A stretch of DNA of 64,000 nt from Pseudomonadota bacterium (GCA_023460615.1 JAEWPL010000222.1:47064-111063); one strand, 5' to 3'; shown: positions 10,226 through 19,601, numbered from the stretch's first letter. Notes: generated from the letters alone by a model not told the origin. A program made the numbers and translations.

Positions 10226-10744
10226 ATGAGTGAAGGACTTATTTCAAAAGAAATGAAAGCGTCTTTGGAAAAAATAATTTCACACTGTTTTTATTGCAAT
10301 CGTATGCTTGATAGAATGTGTAGTATTCTATCCGTAACTTTCGTAATGCCTATCACATCTAATATTCTTCATCACAAATTAGCACATCTTTATCCAGTAT
10401 TAGCAGATGATATTTCTGACTATATGGATGCTAGAGATTGTACTACAGTTTATGGAGAAACTCCTAAAGGAGACCAAGATTATGATACAGCATTAGATTG
10501 TTTTAATAAGATGCTAGAAATTAATTTAAAATTGGAGTCGTTAGTAAAAGACTCTATTACTTTGGCACAAAATATAAATGATTATAGTACTAAAGTAATG
10601 TTAGAACAATTTATATTAAAAATTACTCATATCACAAAAGATATTTTATTATTAGTTGATAAAGCAGAAATGTATGGAGACAGTGATGCTTCTATGATGA
10701 AGTTTGACCACGATATGCCATCATTTAATGTTTTTGGAGAGTAA
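10226..10744 (+). CDS. Hypothetical all-helical protein
   Basis: 172 residues, AAGGAGG site upstream. The sequence predicts four long helices with several His, Asp and Glu residues, vaguely like a ferritin-like bundle (HHKLAHLYPVLADDISDYMD). No metal-binding ExxH pair is clear, so no function is assigned. It lies between portal and prohead protease, so a head-morphogenesis role is plausible. Confidence 0.6.
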   Translation: MSEGLISKEMKASLEKIISHCFYCNRMLDRMCSILSVTFVMPITSNILHHKLAHLYPVLADDISDYMDARDCTTVYGETPKGDQDYDTALDCFNKMLEINLKLESLVKDSITLAQNINDYSTKVMLEQFILKITHITKDILLLVDKAEMYGDSDASMMKFDHDMPSFNVFGE

Positions 10745-10745
10745 T

Positions 10746-10955
10746 ATGTTTATTTCTAATTTAAACAATAAAGATAAAAAATATTATGAATGTGGTAAGA
10801 TTGTGGGTAATTATTTAATTAAAAATGGCATTCCAATGTTGGCACGTGAAGATGGGCTAATGTTGTTTGCAAAAACAAAAAGACTTCAAAAGGTCATTGA
10901 TGATATGCCTTTGTATTTACAACTTCTAATTAAAGGGGGTGTTATCAATGGATAA
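10746..10955 (+). CDS. Hypothetical small head-region protein
   Basis: 69 residues. ATG 10746 lies 1 nt after the stop of the upstream gene, next to GGAGAG, so I prefer it over an earlier in-frame ATG inside that gene. Basic, with a hydrophobic C-terminus. No recognisable domain. It overlaps the start of the protease gene by 8 nt. Confidence 0.6.
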   Translation: MFISNLNNKDKKYYECGKIVGNYLIKNGIPMLAREDGLMLFAKTKRLQKVIDDMPLYLQLLIKGGVING

Positions 10956-12393
10956 AAAGATTTCTTTTGAAGTACAAGGATTTGATGTTATAGACGATTA
11001 TTCAGATAATCAATTTGCTATTGCTGAAATTTATGTATGTCACGACGGCAATAATCTGCATAATATGCCTATTGACTTATCCGTAATCAAAAAAGCAAAA
11101 AAGACTTTAAAAAATAAATTCTTAGTTGCTGGTTTTGATGGAGATGACTTTGAGGGTCATGAGCCTGATGAACTAATTGTGGGCGTCTTTCCAGAAAGTT
11201 CAGAAATGAAATTCGTTGAGAAGAATGGAAAGACTTATCTTGTTGCTCAAGCCATCATTTCTAAAGTTTATGCAAAATGGGCTTATGATGTGTTTGTAGA
11301 AGATGAAGATAATGAGAGAGCTGTTTCAATGGAAATTACTGTGTTGGGTACAGAATTACAAGATGATGGATTAGAACATATTACTAAATTCGTATTTAAT
11401 GGAGTAACTTTACTTGGAGGGTCTCATATGCCCGCCTGTGAAGGCAGTAATGCGTCTATAATCAAGTTCAGTAAGGAAAACGCATTGAAAGTTTATAGCA
11501 AGCGTTTAAAAAATTCTGAAAAGATTAAGAAGAATTTTGTTAGAGATATGGAGCTTGCAGAAATTTCAAGAAAGGAGGAGAGCGAAGAAATGGAAGATAA
11601 AGAAAAAGAAGTTGTAGAAACAGTTGAAGAAGAAGTTAAAGAAACTCCAGTGGAAGAAACTGAAGAATTTGCAAAAGAAGCTTCTGACGATGAAACTTAT
11701 ATGGAAGAAGATGAGTCTGAAAAAGAAGAAGACGATAAGGATGACGAAGAAAAGTCTGATGAGGAGTCTGACGAAAAAGAAGACGAAGAAGATGATAAGG
11801 ATGACGAAGAAGATATGGAATGCAATAAAGACTTTGAGTCATTAACTGTTGAACAAAAATATGAAGTATTCCGCTCTGCTGTTAAAGAGTCTCTTGATGG
11901 ATGTGGGTATTTAGAGTCTTATGACGATGAATATTTATATGTTTATGATTATTGTGACGGAAATACTGTCAGATATGCTTATACTTTAGATGGTACTACT
12001 TGTACTATCGATGTAGACTCTAAAACAAGAGTAATGCGTGGTGGTTATGTAGAATTTGAAGTGTATGAAGAAGACAATAATAAATTAGAGACACTTGAAA
12101 AAGAAAACTGCGAGCTTAAGGAAAAACTTATGGCTTATGAAACAGCTGAAAAGGAAAAATCTGTTGAAGCTATTTTATCAGAAGTAGTCGACGTAATTCC
12201 TGCTGACCGCATCGCAGAACTTCGTGAAAAATCTGCTGATTTCTCTTTAGATAATTTGTCAGTATTTGAAAACGAAGTAAAAGCAATCGCTTTTGAAGCT
12301 GTTGCAAAAGAAGTTAAAGGTAGTAAGTATAGTTTTACAAAAATGCCTATTAACAACGAAATGGAAAAGAAGACATCTAAATATGGATGGTAA
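10948..12393 (+). CDS. Prohead protease fused to scaffold region
   Basis: 481 residues, ATG 10948 behind AAAGGGGG (an in-frame GTG at 10939 is inside that site). Residues 1 to about 200 resemble phage prohead proteases: AVSMEI, then FNGVTLLGGSHMPACEGS. The middle (about residues 215-290) is an extreme Glu/Asp/Lys low-complexity stretch, and the C-terminus is coiled-coil, as in scaffold proteins. It should guide capsid assembly and be cleaved. An internal ribosome site at 11571-11578 suggests separate production of the scaffold part. Confidence 0.7.
   Translation: MDKKISFEVQGFDVIDDYSDNQFAIAEIYVCHDGNNLHNMPIDLSVIKKAKKTLKNKFLVAGFDGDDFEGHEPDELIVGVFPESSEMKFVEKNGKTYLVAQAIISKVYAKWAYDVFVEDEDNERAVSMEITVLGTELQDDGLEHITKFVFNGVTLLGGSHMPACEGSNASIIKFSKENALKVYSKRLKNSEKIKKNFVRDMELAEISRKEESEEMEDKEKEVVETVEEEVKETPVEETEEFAKEASDDETYMEEDESEKEEDDKDDEEKSDEESDEKEDEEDDKDDEEDMECNKDFESLTVEQKYEVFRSAVKESLDGCGYLESYDDEYLYVYDYCDGNTVRYAYTLDGTTCTIDVDSKTRVMRGGYVEFEVYEEDNNKLETLEKENCELKEKLMAYETAEKEKSVEAILSEVVDVIPADRIAELREKSADFSLDNLSVFENEVKAIAFEAVAKEVKGSKYSFTKMPINNEMEKKTSKYGW
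11590..12393 (+). CDS. Nested in-frame scaffold protein (predicted)
   Basis: 267 residues, same frame and stop as the protease gene. A strong AAAGGAGG at 11571-11578 precedes ATG 11590 with an 11-nt gap, exactly where the protease domain ends and the acidic scaffold begins. This is the lambda C/Nu3 arrangement: protease plus an independently translated scaffold. Predicted from the ribosome site only; the spacing is slightly long. Confidence 0.5.
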   Translation: MEDKEKEVVETVEEEVKETPVEETEEFAKEASDDETYMEEDESEKEEDDKDDEEKSDEESDEKEDEEDDKDDEEDMECNKDFESLTVEQKYEVFRSAVKESLDGCGYLESYDDEYLYVYDYCDGNTVRYAYTLDGTTCTIDVDSKTRVMRGGYVEFEVYEEDNNKLETLEKENCELKEKLMAYETAEKEKSVEAILSEVVDVIPADRIAELREKSADFSLDNLSVFENEVKAIAFEAVAKEVKGSKYSFTKMPINNEMEKKTSKYGW

Positions 12394-12430
12394 GAAAAAA
12401 AATAATTAATTTTGAAAGGAGAAATAAAAA

Positions 12431-12967
12431 ATGGCAAAATCAATTTTAATTCCAACTCTAGTTGCTGCTAAAAATATCGATAGCTTAAATAGAAGTTTCG
12501 TTTCTACAGTAGACTTAGATAACGGAAATGTATTTGGAAAGGGAGAACTTTCAACTAATGCTGGTGAAAGTCAAGTTTATAAAACAGTTACACCTGCTAC
12601 AGGAAGCTTATCTGGATTATATATGGCATTCTCTGCTGAAGATGTTGTATTAACTGATGATTTAGGAAATCAATTCAAAGTTGGTACATTAGACCCAAGA
12701 GCTTTCACAAACAAAGCTGGTACAGTATTTAGTGGATTTAAACCACAAGTAGGAGATTTAGTTTTAATTTCTGCTGATGGTATTTCAGGAGAAGCTAAAG
12801 ATTACGCTGTTGCTGCAAACGGAGCTAGTCAATTAGCATTTAATGAAACTGCTGGTGCTGGATTAAGTTTCAAAGTTGTTGAAACTACTTATATTTCACT
12901 TGCTAGTGCAAATAATATTGGTTCTCAAAGAGTTGCTGCTTATTTATTAGAATGTGTAGCTAACTAA
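12431..12967 (+). CDS. Putative head decoration or minor capsid protein
   Basis: 178 residues, directly before the major capsid gene, with an Ala/Gly/Ser/Thr-rich beta-type composition and no charged core, as in decoration or head-fibre proteins. Preceded by AATTTTGAAAGGAGAA, an almost identical leader to the capsid gene, suggesting matched high expression. Function inferred from position and composition. Confidence 0.55.
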   Translation: MAKSILIPTLVAAKNIDSLNRSFVSTVDLDNGNVFGKGELSTNAGESQVYKTVTPATGSLSGLYMAFSAEDVVLTDDLGNQFKVGTLDPRAFTNKAGTVFSGFKPQVGDLVLISADGISGEAKDYAVAANGASQLAFNETAGAGLSFKVVETTYISLASANNIGSQRVAAYLLECVAN

Positions 12968-13078
12968 TTTGAGTCATCAATCAAGGCTAATAACAAGTAA
13001 ATATACACAGTTCGTATGTCGCTATTTATAAAAGTGTAAAAAATAAACAATTTATTAATTTTGAAAGGAGAATATAAA
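12968..13078 (+). other. Leader between decoration and capsid genes
   Basis: 111 nt without a gene. It contains TAAATA...TATTTA (about 12998-13028), which can fold, and ends in the capsid ribosome site. No consensus sigma-A promoter is visible. It could be a processing or stabilising leader for capsid mRNA. Confidence 0.35.
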
Positions 13079-14176
13079 ATGGCAAAATTACCAAATAGTG
13101 TCTTAGCTTTCACAGCAGATAGTGCTGATAGAAAAGAAGGATACACAAACTTTGTAGAATACTACAATTTATATAAAGAAGGAAAAACTCAAAATGCCAA
13201 TGGTGTTAGTTTTTCTGAAATGAACGAAAAAATGTTAACATTCTTCTCTGATGAAGTAGCAAGATTATCAGGGAAGAAACAATCAGATGTACCTGATTTA
13301 GCAACTTATTGCAATTTCAGTGACGTTAAAGAGGCTGCTTTTGCAGTAGTTGGTATGTTAACTGATTTAATCATCCCAGATGCTTTAATTAAAGATTTAG
13401 GAATGATTGCTGAAATCAAAAACGGTGGATGGGGAGACAGTTTAAAAGTTGAACTTAAACCAAGAGATTTATTCGTTGTATCAAAAGGCGGAAGAAATCG
13501 TAGAACTTATGACGTAACTCGTCAATTCAAAGGTGAAAAGACTATCGTTCCTGAGTCAAGAGGAATTACAGTTGGTATTTCTTTATATGACGTATTAAAA
13601 GGAACTTATTCATTAGCAGAGTTTGTTGCTAAAGCAGTATTATCTATGGAAACTCAAATGAAATATGATATTTATGATGCTTTCGCAGCAGCTATGAATG
13701 CACTTCCAAACACAACTGGCGCTAGTCAATTAAGAATTAGTGGTTTCTCTCAAGACACTGCTATCGCTTTAGCACAAAAAGTTCAAGCTTGGAATGGTGG
13801 AGCTAAACCAGTTTTCTTAGGAACTAAATTAGCTTTATCTAAAATCTTACCAGCATCAACTAATGCTCGTATCTTATTAGGAGACGAATATGTTAAAGTT
13901 GGTTATATGAGAGACTTTATGGGTATCTCAACTATTGAATTAGAACAAGTTGCAGACTTTACTACTGAATTTGCAGTAAAATTAGATGATAAGAAAATCT
14001 ATGTAATCTGCCCAGGTACTGATAAAATGGTTAAAGTATTTATTGAAGGTTCTACATTATCTAATGTTGATGGTAACTATGCAAATGCTAACTTAACTCA
14101 AACAGCTACATTATATAAATCTTATGGTGTAGGTGCTATTAGTTCAGCATTAGCAGGTGTTATTGAATTAGCTTAA
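13079..14176 (+). CDS. Major capsid protein
   Basis: 365 residues. ATG 13079 follows GAAAGGAG; an upstream ATG at 13061 would put the ribosome site inside the gene. Position after protease and scaffold, length, and mixed alpha/beta composition with VAYM-type and KLALSK segments fit an HK97-fold shell protein. Followed by a strong terminator, so it probably closes a high-expression head transcript. Confidence 0.8.
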   Translation: MAKLPNSVLAFTADSADRKEGYTNFVEYYNLYKEGKTQNANGVSFSEMNEKMLTFFSDEVARLSGKKQSDVPDLATYCNFSDVKEAAFAVVGMLTDLIIPDALIKDLGMIAEIKNGGWGDSLKVELKPRDLFVVSKGGRNRRTYDVTRQFKGEKTIVPESRGITVGISLYDVLKGTYSLAEFVAKAVLSMETQMKYDIYDAFAAAMNALPNTTGASQLRISGFSQDTAIALAQKVQAWNGGAKPVFLGTKLALSKILPASTNARILLGDEYVKVGYMRDFMGISTIELEQVADFTTEFAVKLDDKKIYVICPGTDKMVKVFIEGSTLSNVDGNYANANLTQTATLYKSYGVGAISSALAGVIELA

Positions 14177-14200
14177 TTGTAACACAAAAGAATATTAGAG

Positions 14201-14236
14201 GAGAGGCTTCATAAGAGCCTCTCTTTATTTTAATTT
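14201..14236 (+). terminator. Intrinsic terminator after capsid gene
   Basis: GAGAGGCT (14201-14208), 7-nt loop, AGCCTCTC (14216-14223), then TTTATTTTAATTT. It lies just beyond the capsid stop and before the neck genes. Confidence 0.85.
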
Positions 14237-14258
14237 AGAAAAAAAGGAGAGATAAATA

Positions 14259-14882
14259 ATGGCAAATACTAAAACAAGTGCAAAAAATAATAGTGATGCA
14301 AAAAAGATTAAAGAGTTAGAAAAGACAATTTCAGATTTAAACGCTGTAGTTCAAATGTTAATGAAGCAGGGAGTTTCAACTCCAACAGTTGAAACAGAAG
14401 GCGAAAGAGATGTAGTATTTATTTCTTTATGTAATCATATACTTAATCTTTCTACTGAACCAAATGGAGGAGGCACTATTTATACTTTCACTGAATTTGG
14501 TGAAGAGCAAGCTATTCCTTATTCTGATGCTAGAAAAATAATTAAAAACAATAAAAGTTTTATTAAAGGTGGTAAGTGTTACATTGCTGATGATAAGATT
14601 ATCAACACAGAACATTTAACTAGCGATTATAAAAAAATTCTTAGTAAAGATGATTTATTGGATTTATTATCATCAGATAGGGTTAAATTTAGAAGTATCT
14701 TTGATAAAATGACACCAACTCAACAAGAAATATTCAGAGATGTTGTTGTTGATAAATTATCTAAAGATAGAAACAGTGTAGATATGAATATTGTTCAATA
14801 TATAAATGAGTCTTTAAATATCGATATTTTAAAAAGTATTGATTATAACAAGGAGTTATTGATTGTTAAAGACGAAAACTAG
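14259..14882 (+). CDS. Hypothetical structural-region protein with N-terminal coiled coil
   Basis: 207 residues. The first about 40 residues are a short coiled coil (KIKELEKTISDLNAVVQ). The remainder holds SLCNHILNLSTE and YTFTEFGEEQAIPYSD, which I associate with a family commonly found just after capsid genes in Bacillota phages. Function unknown; head vertex or neck is likely from position. Confidence 0.65.
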   Translation: MANTKTSAKNNSDAKKIKELEKTISDLNAVVQMLMKQGVSTPTVETEGERDVVFISLCNHILNLSTEPNGGGTIYTFTEFGEEQAIPYSDARKIIKNNKSFIKGGKCYIADDKIINTEHLTSDYKKILSKDDLLDLLSSDRVKFRSIFDKMTPTQQEIFRDVVVDKLSKDRNSVDMNIVQYINESLNIDILKSIDYNKELLIVKDEN

Positions 14883-14896
14883 AGGAGGCTGGGAAT

Positions 14897-15352
14897 ATGA
14901 CACCATATGATGACATATTGGATTTAGCGTTAGTCTCTATTGAAGATTATAGATTGAATAAACTTTCTACAGACTCGCCAGCTGAATTTAAGTTGATTTT
15001 AGAGGGATTTATGATTAGAGGGTTATCTAATTTTGAAAACTGTATAAAAGACCTTTCTGACAGAGATGATGAAGCACATCAATTCAATGTTGTTCTTGAT
15101 GATTTAGAAAAGTCAATTATCGCTGACTGGACTGCTATTATGTGGTTAGATAAAGAGATAAATGACACTCGTCAAATTACATCTATGCTACAGAATAGAA
15201 ATGAAGCTCATAGATACTCTGAAGCTAACAACTTAAAAGCTAAAGCCGACCATCGTGTACAAATGGTTGAAGATGTTAAACATAAGCAAACAACTTATAG
15301 TTTAAAACACGCAGATTGGAAGGGGTGGGCTAGTGGCAACTATCAATTATAA
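14897..15352 (+). CDS. Putative head-tail connector protein
   Basis: 151 residues, mostly helical, with SDRDDEAHQFNV near residue 55. Position after capsid and before other neck genes fits a head-tail adaptor. AGAGGAGG precedes the start. The next gene overlaps its end by 20 nt. Confidence 0.6.
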   Translation: MTPYDDILDLALVSIEDYRLNKLSTDSPAEFKLILEGFMIRGLSNFENCIKDLSDRDDEAHQFNVVLDDLEKSIIADWTAIMWLDKEINDTRQITSMLQNRNEAHRYSEANNLKAKADHRVQMVEDVKHKQTTYSLKHADWKGWASGNYQL

Positions 15353-15701
15353 AGATTTTCAATTAGATGATAACGCAACAGTGCAATCATTAAAAATCTT
15401 AATAAATCAATGTTGGAAAACTCTTCCTATATTTGAAGGAAAAAATAAAGAAAACCAAATTGTTTATTCTCGTGAGGAGGCATATGAGAATTATCAAAAA
15501 CATTTGTGTTTTTTAATTACTAAAGTCTCTGGTGCAAGTAAAATTTGGCAGGATAATCAATATTATGTAGAACTTGTTTATATCTTAGTTGGTATGCAAG
15601 ATTTTACAGAAGACGAGCACGACAGAGTAAAATATATAGTGCATCATTGTACTAAACTTATCAACAATATGATAGAGATGGTATTAAACGATGAGTCTTA
15701 A
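15333..15701 (+). CDS. Hypothetical neck protein
   Basis: 122 residues, GTG start with AAGGGGTGG upstream, inside the end of the preceding gene. Contains NQCWKTLPIFEG and EDEHDRVKYIVHHC, helical. No known domain. The tight overlaps on both sides indicate a coupled neck/tail-completion operon. Confidence 0.6.
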   Translation: MATINYKDFQLDDNATVQSLKILINQCWKTLPIFEGKNKENQIVYSREEAYENYQKHLCFLITKVSGASKIWQDNQYYVELVYILVGMQDFTEDEHDRVKYIVHHCTKLINNMIEMVLNDES

Positions 15702-16980
15702 ATATTACGATGCGGCTCAGAAGATTAGACAACCAAATCCTAAAGCATCCTATTATGCAGATTATAATGCAATATTAGATTTTAGTTTTGATAATGCCCC
15801 AAATGTTGTTTATGATGAAGTCGAATACGAACAGACGTATGGTGAAAATGATTTCGTCAAAATCAATAAAGTCCGTGTTGATACTATATTAAACTATAAC
15901 ACTGGTATTATATTGGGTGATGATTATAAAACATTTATATTTGCCCCTGATTTTCCAGTTACGCCTTATTATGGAATGAAATTTCGTTGGCAAGGTAGTT
16001 ATTGGTTAGTAATCAACACTAATTCTTATGCAAGTATATCTAACACAGCAGAGGTCAGACGTTGTAATAATGTGTTGAGGTTTTTTGATAAAGATGGCTC
16101 AAGAATTTACGAACCTTGTATATTAGATTATACATTGCGTTTCGCAAATAACGAAGACACTATGACTATCACTGTTGGTAATGGTGAACAAAAAGTATGG
16201 TGTCAACGTAATAAGAGAACCGCTCAAATTAAAGCCAATGATAGGTTTTTATTTGGTACGCCAGAACAAAGAGTTGCATTTAGACTTTATGGTGGTGGTA
16301 CTAAAAACTATATGAATGGAGTTACTATGGATGATAATTCACCTACAATAACAGAATTTTATGTAGACCATTATGAAACAAATCCGTTGTTTGATGATTT
16401 TGAAAATGGTTTTGCTGATGCTTACTTGAATGAGGTGACTATAAAAATTGAGGATGTTGTTAATTCATTAAATGTAGACGAAAGTGCTGTTTTAAGTGCT
16501 AAGGTATACAAAGGAACAAAAGAAGTGGCCAACACTAATGTTTTATGGAAATCTTCTGACGATACCATAATTGAGATTAGTGATAATGTGGCGACTGCTA
16601 AACAGATTGGTAGTGCAACTATAACTGCTTATATCGAAAACACAACGATACAAAGTAGCATTGACATGAATGTTGTGGAGGAGCCTACTGAAGACGTAAT
16701 AGAATTAATAGCAGAACCTAATATAGATTATGTACTACAAAATAAATCACAACAATTTGTAGTTTATTTATATAAGAATGGTATCAAGCAAATTGACAGC
16801 GTGTCTTTTGCTGATATGTCTGTGGGTATACCAGTTGGAAAATATACAATCGTAGTAGACAATGATAATGCATTCACGCTTTTCAATAAGGGAATGTATA
16901 TGAATGCACCAGTTATTGTAAGATGTGTATGTGGGGAGACTACGTTAGATATGAAGATTAAGTTAAGGGGGTTATATTAA
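15691..16980 (+). CDS. Neck/head-closure protein with Ig-like (Big2) domain
   Basis: 429 residues. The N-terminal about 240 residues belong to the neck-protein type of Bacillota siphophages (LGDDYKTFIFAPDF, EVRRCNNVLRFFD). Residues about 250-330 form a bacterial Ig-like group 2 domain (VLWKSSDDTIIEISDN, IGSATITAY), and a further beta domain follows. Ig-like domains decorate virions and may bind host surface sugars weakly. Confidence 0.65.
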   Translation: MSLKYYDAAQKIRQPNPKASYYADYNAILDFSFDNAPNVVYDEVEYEQTYGENDFVKINKVRVDTILNYNTGIILGDDYKTFIFAPDFPVTPYYGMKFRWQGSYWLVINTNSYASISNTAEVRRCNNVLRFFDKDGSRIYEPCILDYTLRFANNEDTMTITVGNGEQKVWCQRNKRTAQIKANDRFLFGTPEQRVAFRLYGGGTKNYMNGVTMDDNSPTITEFYVDHYETNPLFDDFENGFADAYLNEVTIKIEDVVNSLNVDESAVLSAKVYKGTKEVANTNVLWKSSDDTIIEISDNVATAKQIGSATITAYIENTTIQSSIDMNVVEEPTEDVIELIAEPNIDYVLQNKSQQFVVYLYKNGIKQIDSVSFADMSVGIPVGKYTIVVDNDNAFTLFNKGMYMNAPVIVRCVCGETTLDMKIKLRGLY

Positions 16981-17528
16981 TGATTAGTGATGTAAAACCA
17001 TATGCTATATATGAAAACCTACCTAATATTTCTTATAGAATAATTGAATATTTAATGACTAGCCCAGATGCTGAAATCATATGGAAATTATTGAAGTATG
17101 ACGACGCCGACGCATATAGTCGCCCTAATTTAACTTTAGAGGAAAAATCAAAGTTAATATATAATGGTGAAGCGGTATTGTCTAAATATAATGTATTTTT
17201 TGATTATATGATGGACGATGCTGAAGACCAAATGAAAACTCTACTACGAATTTATCCAGCAGAAGTTTACCCAACAACTAGAGTCACTGGTATATGTACA
17301 GTGAATTTAGAAGTATTTACGCATAGCAAAATAAACCATCTATCAAATTATACTACAAGGGTAGATGTCATCATACAAACACTTTTGAGGGTGCTAAATG
17401 GTGTTGATGTTGGTGGTGTTGGAGTTTTATTCTTTGATAATCAAGGTAGCCGTTATGACAGAATACAGACAATAGGACAAAAACCTTATAAAGGTAAATT
17501 GTTGAAAATGTCTGTTAATATGGGGTAA
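16980..17528 (+). CDS. Putative tail completion protein
   Basis: 182 residues, start overlapping the previous stop (TTAATG). Contains RPNLTLEEKSKLIYNGE and GVGVLFFDNQGS. Position between neck and major tail genes suggests tail completion. Assignment by context. Confidence 0.55.
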   Translation: MISDVKPYAIYENLPNISYRIIEYLMTSPDAEIIWKLLKYDDADAYSRPNLTLEEKSKLIYNGEAVLSKYNVFFDYMMDDAEDQMKTLLRIYPAEVYPTTRVTGICTVNLEVFTHSKINHLSNYTTRVDVIIQTLLRVLNGVDVGGVGVLFFDNQGSRYDRIQTIGQKPYKGKLLKMSVNMG

Positions 17529-17530
17529 TT

Positions 17531-18292
17531 ATGTTAGAGCATATTAAAGAATTATACTTTGATGAGCCAATCCCATATAAAGAATTATTAATTTACCCAG
17601 TAACAATGAAAGACTATTTAGAATTTCATTGGCTAGTAAGTTGTTTATTGATTGATAAGAATAGCATACCAGACATCAATGTTATTTCTATGTCGTATTT
17701 ACGATTTTTGTATTATAACGCTGCAAATAATGATGAGCCATATGTATATATGATAAAAATGTTATTATGTATGGTCTTACATATGGATTTTAATGAAGAA
17801 ATGAGTTTTTATGTTGACGAAAAAAGTGATAAGGCATTTTTCAAAGTAAGAGGAGTTGCTTATAGTGGTTCTGATTTTGACGAAATAGTTAAGATTATAT
17901 TTGAGCAAAACTGTATAACTCCTATTGATAACACAATTCAAAAGGAAGTTAGAGACGCTTTAGAAAAAGCCGAAGAATTTAAGATGCAACAAACTAAGCA
18001 AAAAATGTGTTCTTTAGAAGAGCAAATGATTTGTGTGTTAATTTCAACTCCATTAAAATTAGAAGACATCTACAAACTAACTATTAGGAAGTTTGAGAAG
18101 ATTTTGCAACGTGTTGATGCAAAGCTACACTATCAAATTTATCTTAATGCGTCTATGTCAGGTATGGTTAAATTTAAAGATGAAAGTGTAATTCAACACT
18201 GGATGAATGATTTAACAAAAGACGACAGATATTCTGATGTTAAAGTTGATATGGACACAATGCGTAATAAAATTGAAAGTGTAAACAAATAA
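17531..18292 (+). CDS. Hypothetical protein before major tail gene
   Basis: 253 residues, 2 nt after the upstream stop. Acidic N-terminal half (YPVTMKDYLEFHWLV), helical C-terminus. A tail-assembly chaperone role is possible, but such genes usually follow the major tail gene, so I leave it unnamed. Confidence 0.6.
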   Translation: MLEHIKELYFDEPIPYKELLIYPVTMKDYLEFHWLVSCLLIDKNSIPDINVISMSYLRFLYYNAANNDEPYVYMIKMLLCMVLHMDFNEEMSFYVDEKSDKAFFKVRGVAYSGSDFDEIVKIIFEQNCITPIDNTIQKEVRDALEKAEEFKMQQTKQKMCSLEEQMICVLISTPLKLEDIYKLTIRKFEKILQRVDAKLHYQIYLNASMSGMVKFKDESVIQHWMNDLTKDDRYSDVKVDMDTMRNKIESVNK

Positions 18293-18301
18293 AATATCTA
18301 T

Positions 18302-18330
18302 GCTATTGGATATAAAATATAATAGCTTTA
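18302..18330 (+). terminator. Weak hairpin before major tail gene
   Basis: GCTATT (18302-18307) pairs with AATAGC (18321-18326), followed by TTTATATAAAATATTATTT. It may be a leaky terminator or a 5' stabilising element of the tail mRNA; an AT-rich TATAAAATATAAT lies in its loop. Confidence 0.35.
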
Positions 18331-18363
18331 TATAAAATATTATTTCATAAGGAGGAATTATAA

Positions 18364-19395
18364 ATGAAAAAGTTTTTAGTTAGTACAGCTGATGTGTACG
18401 GATATGACTCTAATGATAACTTATTATTCGTTGGTAAAACTTTATTAGATAGTTCTATTGAAACAACATTATCTAATACTGACGTAAGAGCAGGTAAAGG
18501 TAACCAATTACAATATATTTATTATCACACAGCTGAAATGAATATCACTATTAACGAAGCACAATTCTCATTAGCATTCTTAGCTTTAAATACTGGTTCA
18601 TCTATTGAAACAGGAGCTAATGTTTGGACTGAAGAAAGTGTTACAGTTACTAAAGGTGTAGGTAGTGTTACAAAAGGAACTCCTTTAGCTCTTCAAACTC
18701 AAACTATTTATGGTTGGGTAACTAAAGAAGATGAGACAGTAGAAAGAGTTAAATTTAATGGTGTTCAATTCACTTTAGCAGATACTGATTACAACGGTAC
18801 TGTTTGTGTAAGATATTATACAAATGACTCTGCTGCAAGAAAGGTAACTGTTTATGCTGATATGCTACCTTCTGTAATTAGATTAGTAATGGTTGGTACT
18901 TTAGCAAGTTCTGACTCTACAACTAACCAAATCGGAACAGTACAAATCGAAGTTCCAAGAGCTTCTATGACAGGTGCATTTACATTAAGTATGACACCAG
19001 ACTCAGTTGCTCAAACTCCATTATCAGTAAGGGCATTATCTTCAACAGTTAATGTTGGTGGTTGTGATGGTAATAGACCAATTTATGCAACTATTACTGA
19101 AAAAATAAATGGTGCTAAATGGTATGACAACGTAATTGCTTTAGCTATTGAAGGTGGAGACTTCACTATGACAAATGGAACATCAAAACAACTTCAAGTT
19201 TATGCTATTAAAAACGATGGTTCTGCTGCATTCTTAGCTCCTGTAGATGGAATTACATTTGCTAGTGATAAAACTTCTACAGCTACTGTAGAAGGTGGTT
19301 TAGTAGTCGCTAGTGCTGCTGGTACAGCAACAATTAAAGCTACAATTACAGATATGCCTGAAATTGATGCTAATGTTATTGTAACAGTTGAATAA
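18364..19395 (+). CDS. Major tail protein with C-terminal Ig-like domain
   Basis: 343 residues, AAGGAGG upstream. Residues 1 to about 250 are a beta-rich tail-tube domain (TLLDSSIETTLSNTDVRAGKG). The C-terminal about 85 residues are a Big2-type Ig domain (DGITFASDKTSTATVEGG, AGTATIKATI). Ig extensions on tail-tube proteins project from the tail surface. Confidence 0.8.
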   Translation: MKKFLVSTADVYGYDSNDNLLFVGKTLLDSSIETTLSNTDVRAGKGNQLQYIYYHTAEMNITINEAQFSLAFLALNTGSSIETGANVWTEESVTVTKGVGSVTKGTPLALQTQTIYGWVTKEDETVERVKFNGVQFTLADTDYNGTVCVRYYTNDSAARKVTVYADMLPSVIRLVMVGTLASSDSTTNQIGTVQIEVPRASMTGAFTLSMTPDSVAQTPLSVRALSSTVNVGGCDGNRPIYATITEKINGAKWYDNVIALAIEGGDFTMTNGTSKQLQVYAIKNDGSAAFLAPVDGITFASDKTSTATVEGGLVVASAAGTATIKATITDMPEIDANVIVTVE

Positions 19396-19400
19396 TCATT

Positions 19401-19601
19401 ATGTATTGCAAGTATTGTCAATATATCACAAAGAGTGTATTTGAGCAGTATCTAAACTGCTCGCTCTCTCGTGATTATTGTTTAAAACAGAAGTTTTGTC
19501 ATAAAGAGAACAAACCTATGCATACGGATGATTGGCAGAAATGCCCTAGATTAGTAAAAGAGGAGGATAAGAATGAGAATTTTCAAGAACAAACAAAATA
19601 A
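19401..19601 (+). CDS. Small cysteine-rich protein
   Basis: 66 residues with seven Cys (CKYCQY near the start, later C-x6-C and C-x12-C type spacing), possibly a small metal-binding protein. No good ribosome site before ATG 19401, and it overlaps the next gene by 29 nt, so expression is uncertain. Confidence 0.45.
   Translation: MYCKYCQYITKSVFEQYLNCSLSRDYCLKQKFCHKENKPMHTDDWQKCPRLVKEEDKNENFQEQTK

Noticed and set aside
11690..11830. Possible tandem repeat array
   Set aside because: Simple Glu/Asp/Lys codon bias of a scaffold linker, not a regular DNA repeat or CRISPR.
11624..11845. Lys-rich open frames on both strands in the acidic scaffold region
   Set aside because: Produced by the repetitive GAAGAAGA sequence in other frames; not genes.
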